Shown: in pieces, positions 6,485-7,543 of the stretch
Position numbering within the stretch: position 1 is the first letter of the stretch
How the letters are laid out: each line of letters opens with the position of its first letter
DNA from: CAZCBJ01 sp964496705
GTDB taxonomy: Bacteria; Chloroflexota; Anaerolineae; Anaerolineales; Anaerolineaceae
Reading direction: 5' to 3'
Length of the DNA: 7,543 bases
Assembly (NCBI GenBank): GCA_964496705.1
Contig: CAZCBJ010000196.1
Coordinates: forward strand, 1-7,543
Made by a program: the position numbers and the translations under genes
Notes under the pieces: generated by a model
Database searches by the model: none
What the model saw: the letters and a program-made list of their open reading frames with translations, nothing else
Told to the model about the DNA's origin: nothing

Positions 6485-6927
6485 ACGAGAAGCGAATCGA
6501 AAATGAAATCCGGCGCTTGTCAGCGGGACTGCCGCTTTACCTGGCAATCCAATTGACGCTGCTGGTGATGACCTATCTGGACCAGGGGGTGTACCTGCGC
6601 GCTTACCGCGCCGACGGTCTGCTGAACATCACCGCCTGGGCGGCGGGATGGCTGGCGCTGGCGTTGTTTGGGCTGGGGGCGGGCGGGGCGCTGCTGGCGG
6701 TAAAAAGTCTGCGCGCAACCCTACCCGCGGATGAGCGCGTTAAATTATCAGCCGGATACCTGCTGGGCTTCATTGCCGGGCTGTTGACGCTGGGTGTGCG
6801 CTTCATGCCGGCGCTGCCGCAGGGCTACTTTCTGACAGTTCTGCTCCTGCTGCTGGTATTCAGCTTTGTGTATTTCGGCTGGCGGCGGCTGAAAGGCAGG
6901 GGCAGCGGAGAAGAGATCTTCCCCTGA
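6481..6927 (+). CDS. small four-helix membrane protein of unknown function, PadR-coupled
   Basis: I do not recognise a family. The protein has 148 residues. It starts with a charged amphipathic segment (MNEKRIENEIRRL, 1-13), followed by four hydrophobic helices near 17-34, 50-74, 89-108 and 114-134. The tail is basic then acidic (WRRLKGRGSGEEIFP). The loop at 75-88 is charged. No catalytic motif, cysteine pair or metal-binding His cluster is visible. The amphipathic start resembles the leading helix of membrane proteins that often follow PadR genes, such as DUF1700/DUF1048-like sensors, but no actual motif match can be shown. The ATG overlaps the PadR stop codon and the GGAG of GAGGAGAACC lies just upstream, so expression should follow PadR. 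It may be the target or signal partner of the repressor. The gene ends 13 bp before a convergent esterase. Confidence 0.8.
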   Translation: MNEKRIENEIRRLSAGLPLYLAIQLTLLVMTYLDQGVYLRAYRADGLLNITAWAAGWLALALFGLGAGGALLAVKSLRATLPADERVKLSAGYLLGFIAGLLTLGVRFMPALPQGYFLTVLLLLLVFSFVYFGWRRLKGRGSGEEIFP

Positions 6928-6940
6928 GACCCGAGCAGAA

Positions 6941-7543
6941 CTATTGAAATTGGATCAAATACCAGGCCAGATATTGGTTCAGGTGAGCGGCCCAGTAGCG
7001 CTCATCATGCGCGCCGGCGGGATGGACGATCCAGGTGTGGGGCACGGACAGCCGGTTGAGTTGATCGTGGAAAGTCTGAGCTGCAGGCAGGTAGGGGTCG
7101 CCCGCGCCGATGTCGAGTTGGAAGGCGGGCAAGACGGTTTCACCGGCAGCCGCCAAAATCTGGCGCAGGTTGTTGGCGTCATAAGCAAATGGCACCGGGC
7201 TGTGACCGCCGGCGGCGGCAAACAAATCGGGACGGGACAGAGCCAGATGCAGCGCCCAGGCGCCACCGCGCGAGATTCCGCCCAGCGCGCGGCAAGCGCG
7301 GGCCGGACAGGCGGCATAGTTGACTTCCAGCCAGGGGAACAGCTCTTCAACCAGCGCGCTGCCGTAGGCAGACTGGCTGACCTCCAACAGGGGGTATTCC
7401 TCAAAAGGGAAGACCATCAAGAACGGTGGGTTGCCCTCCAGCCCGATCAATCGGTCGGCGGCTTCAACGGCGCCCAGGCGAAGCCATTGATCCTCGTTGA
7501 AAAATTGGCCGTGCAGCAGCAGCAGCAGCGGATAGGGCCGGGC
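6941..7543 (-). CDS. alpha/beta-hydrolase, esterase D/putative esterase family (N-terminus beyond right edge)
   Basis: The frame is open from the right edge to a TAG at 6941-6943, giving the C-terminal 200 residues. Numbering from the edge, it begins in the strand ARPYPLLLLLHG (1-12), whose HG forms the oxyanion-hole region, followed by NEDQWLRLG (17-24) as in PF00756 esterases. The nucleophile elbow is GGISRGG with Ser91. The acid is probably Asp149 in GAGDPYLP, and the catalytic His is His179 in PAGAHDERYW, a placement usual for this family. It should hydrolyse carboxyl esters such as acyl or feruloyl esters, or S-formylglutathione. The substrate and any signal peptide cannot be judged because the start is missing. 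A TTG at 7450 could be read as a start but the homology clearly continues upstream. It converges on the PadR operon with a 13-bp gap and no visible terminator. Confidence 0.88.
   Translation of the reverse strand, partial: ARPYPLLLLLHGQFFNEDQWLRLGAVEAADRLIGLEGNPPFLMVFPFEEYPLLEVSQSAYGSALVEELFPWLEVNYAACPARACRALGGISRGGAWALHLALSRPDLFAAAGGHSPVPFAYDANNLRQILAAAGETVLPAFQLDIGAGDPYLPAAQTFHDQLNRLSVPHTWIVHPAGAHDERYWAAHLNQYLAWYLIQFQ

Noticed and set aside
6928..6940. bidirectional terminator between the membrane-protein and esterase genes
   Set aside because: The 13-bp gap and its flanks contain no stem of useful length and no T-run.
7514..7528. five tandem CAG units (and five CTG units near 6168-6182 in the PadR gene)
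   Set aside because: Both encode five leucines in normal hydrophobic segments of real domains (the esterase strand before HG and the first PadR helix). They reflect strong CTG codon preference and are too short to call a functional microsatellite.
1..7543. tRNA, rRNA, CRISPR array, insertion sequence or att sites
   Set aside because: No cloverleaf, no regularly spaced long repeats, no transposase or integrase motifs and no terminal inverted repeats were seen.

Overview
This is a GC-rich bacterial window with tightly packed genes. It holds eight protein-coding genes, two of them cut by the window edges. No RNA gene, mobile element, CRISPR array or prophage remnant was seen. The gene set (GH4 glycosidase, MIP18-domain Mrp ATPase, BI-1 protein, SERCA-type pump, uridine-kinase-like protein, PadR pair, esterase) and the protein style would fit a member of the Chloroflexota such as Anaerolineae. 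That assignment is an impression from protein content and was not tested.

Layout. At 1-366 (minus) lies the N-terminal part of a family GH4 NAD-dependent glycosidase. A divergent intergenic region (367-632) separates it from a plus-strand pair: an Mrp/ApbC-type Fe-S carrier ATPase (633-1685) and, 6 bp later, a seven-helix Bax inhibitor-1/YccA protein (1692-2408). The BI-1 gene meets a minus-strand pair tail to tail with a 30-bp coding overlap. That pair is a SERCA-like P-type Ca2+ ATPase (3024-5846) followed after 3 bp by a uridine-kinase-like P-loop kinase (2379-3020). A second divergent region (5847-6103) leads to a plus-strand operon of a PadR repressor (6104-6484) and a small four-helix membrane protein (6481-6927), joined by an ATGA overlap. 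Finally a minus-strand alpha/beta-hydrolase esterase (6941-7543) converges on that operon and runs off the right edge.

How the genes may work together. Two modules touch calcium: the P-type pump has all the SERCA-type cation ligands that can be located, and BI-1 homologues such as YetJ are pH-sensitive Ca2+ leak channels. Their convergent adjacency suggests, but does not prove, a Ca2+ homeostasis neighbourhood. The PadR plus membrane-protein operon looks like a self-contained autoregulated unit, with a good sigma-70-type promoter overlapped by repeats that could be the PadR operator. The other genes are ordinary metabolic or maintenance functions.

No striking new system was found. The points most worth a second look are the PadR operon with its repeat-rich promoter and unrecognised membrane partner, the Mrp protein lacking the second cysteine of its CxxC motif, and the pump/BI-1 pairing.
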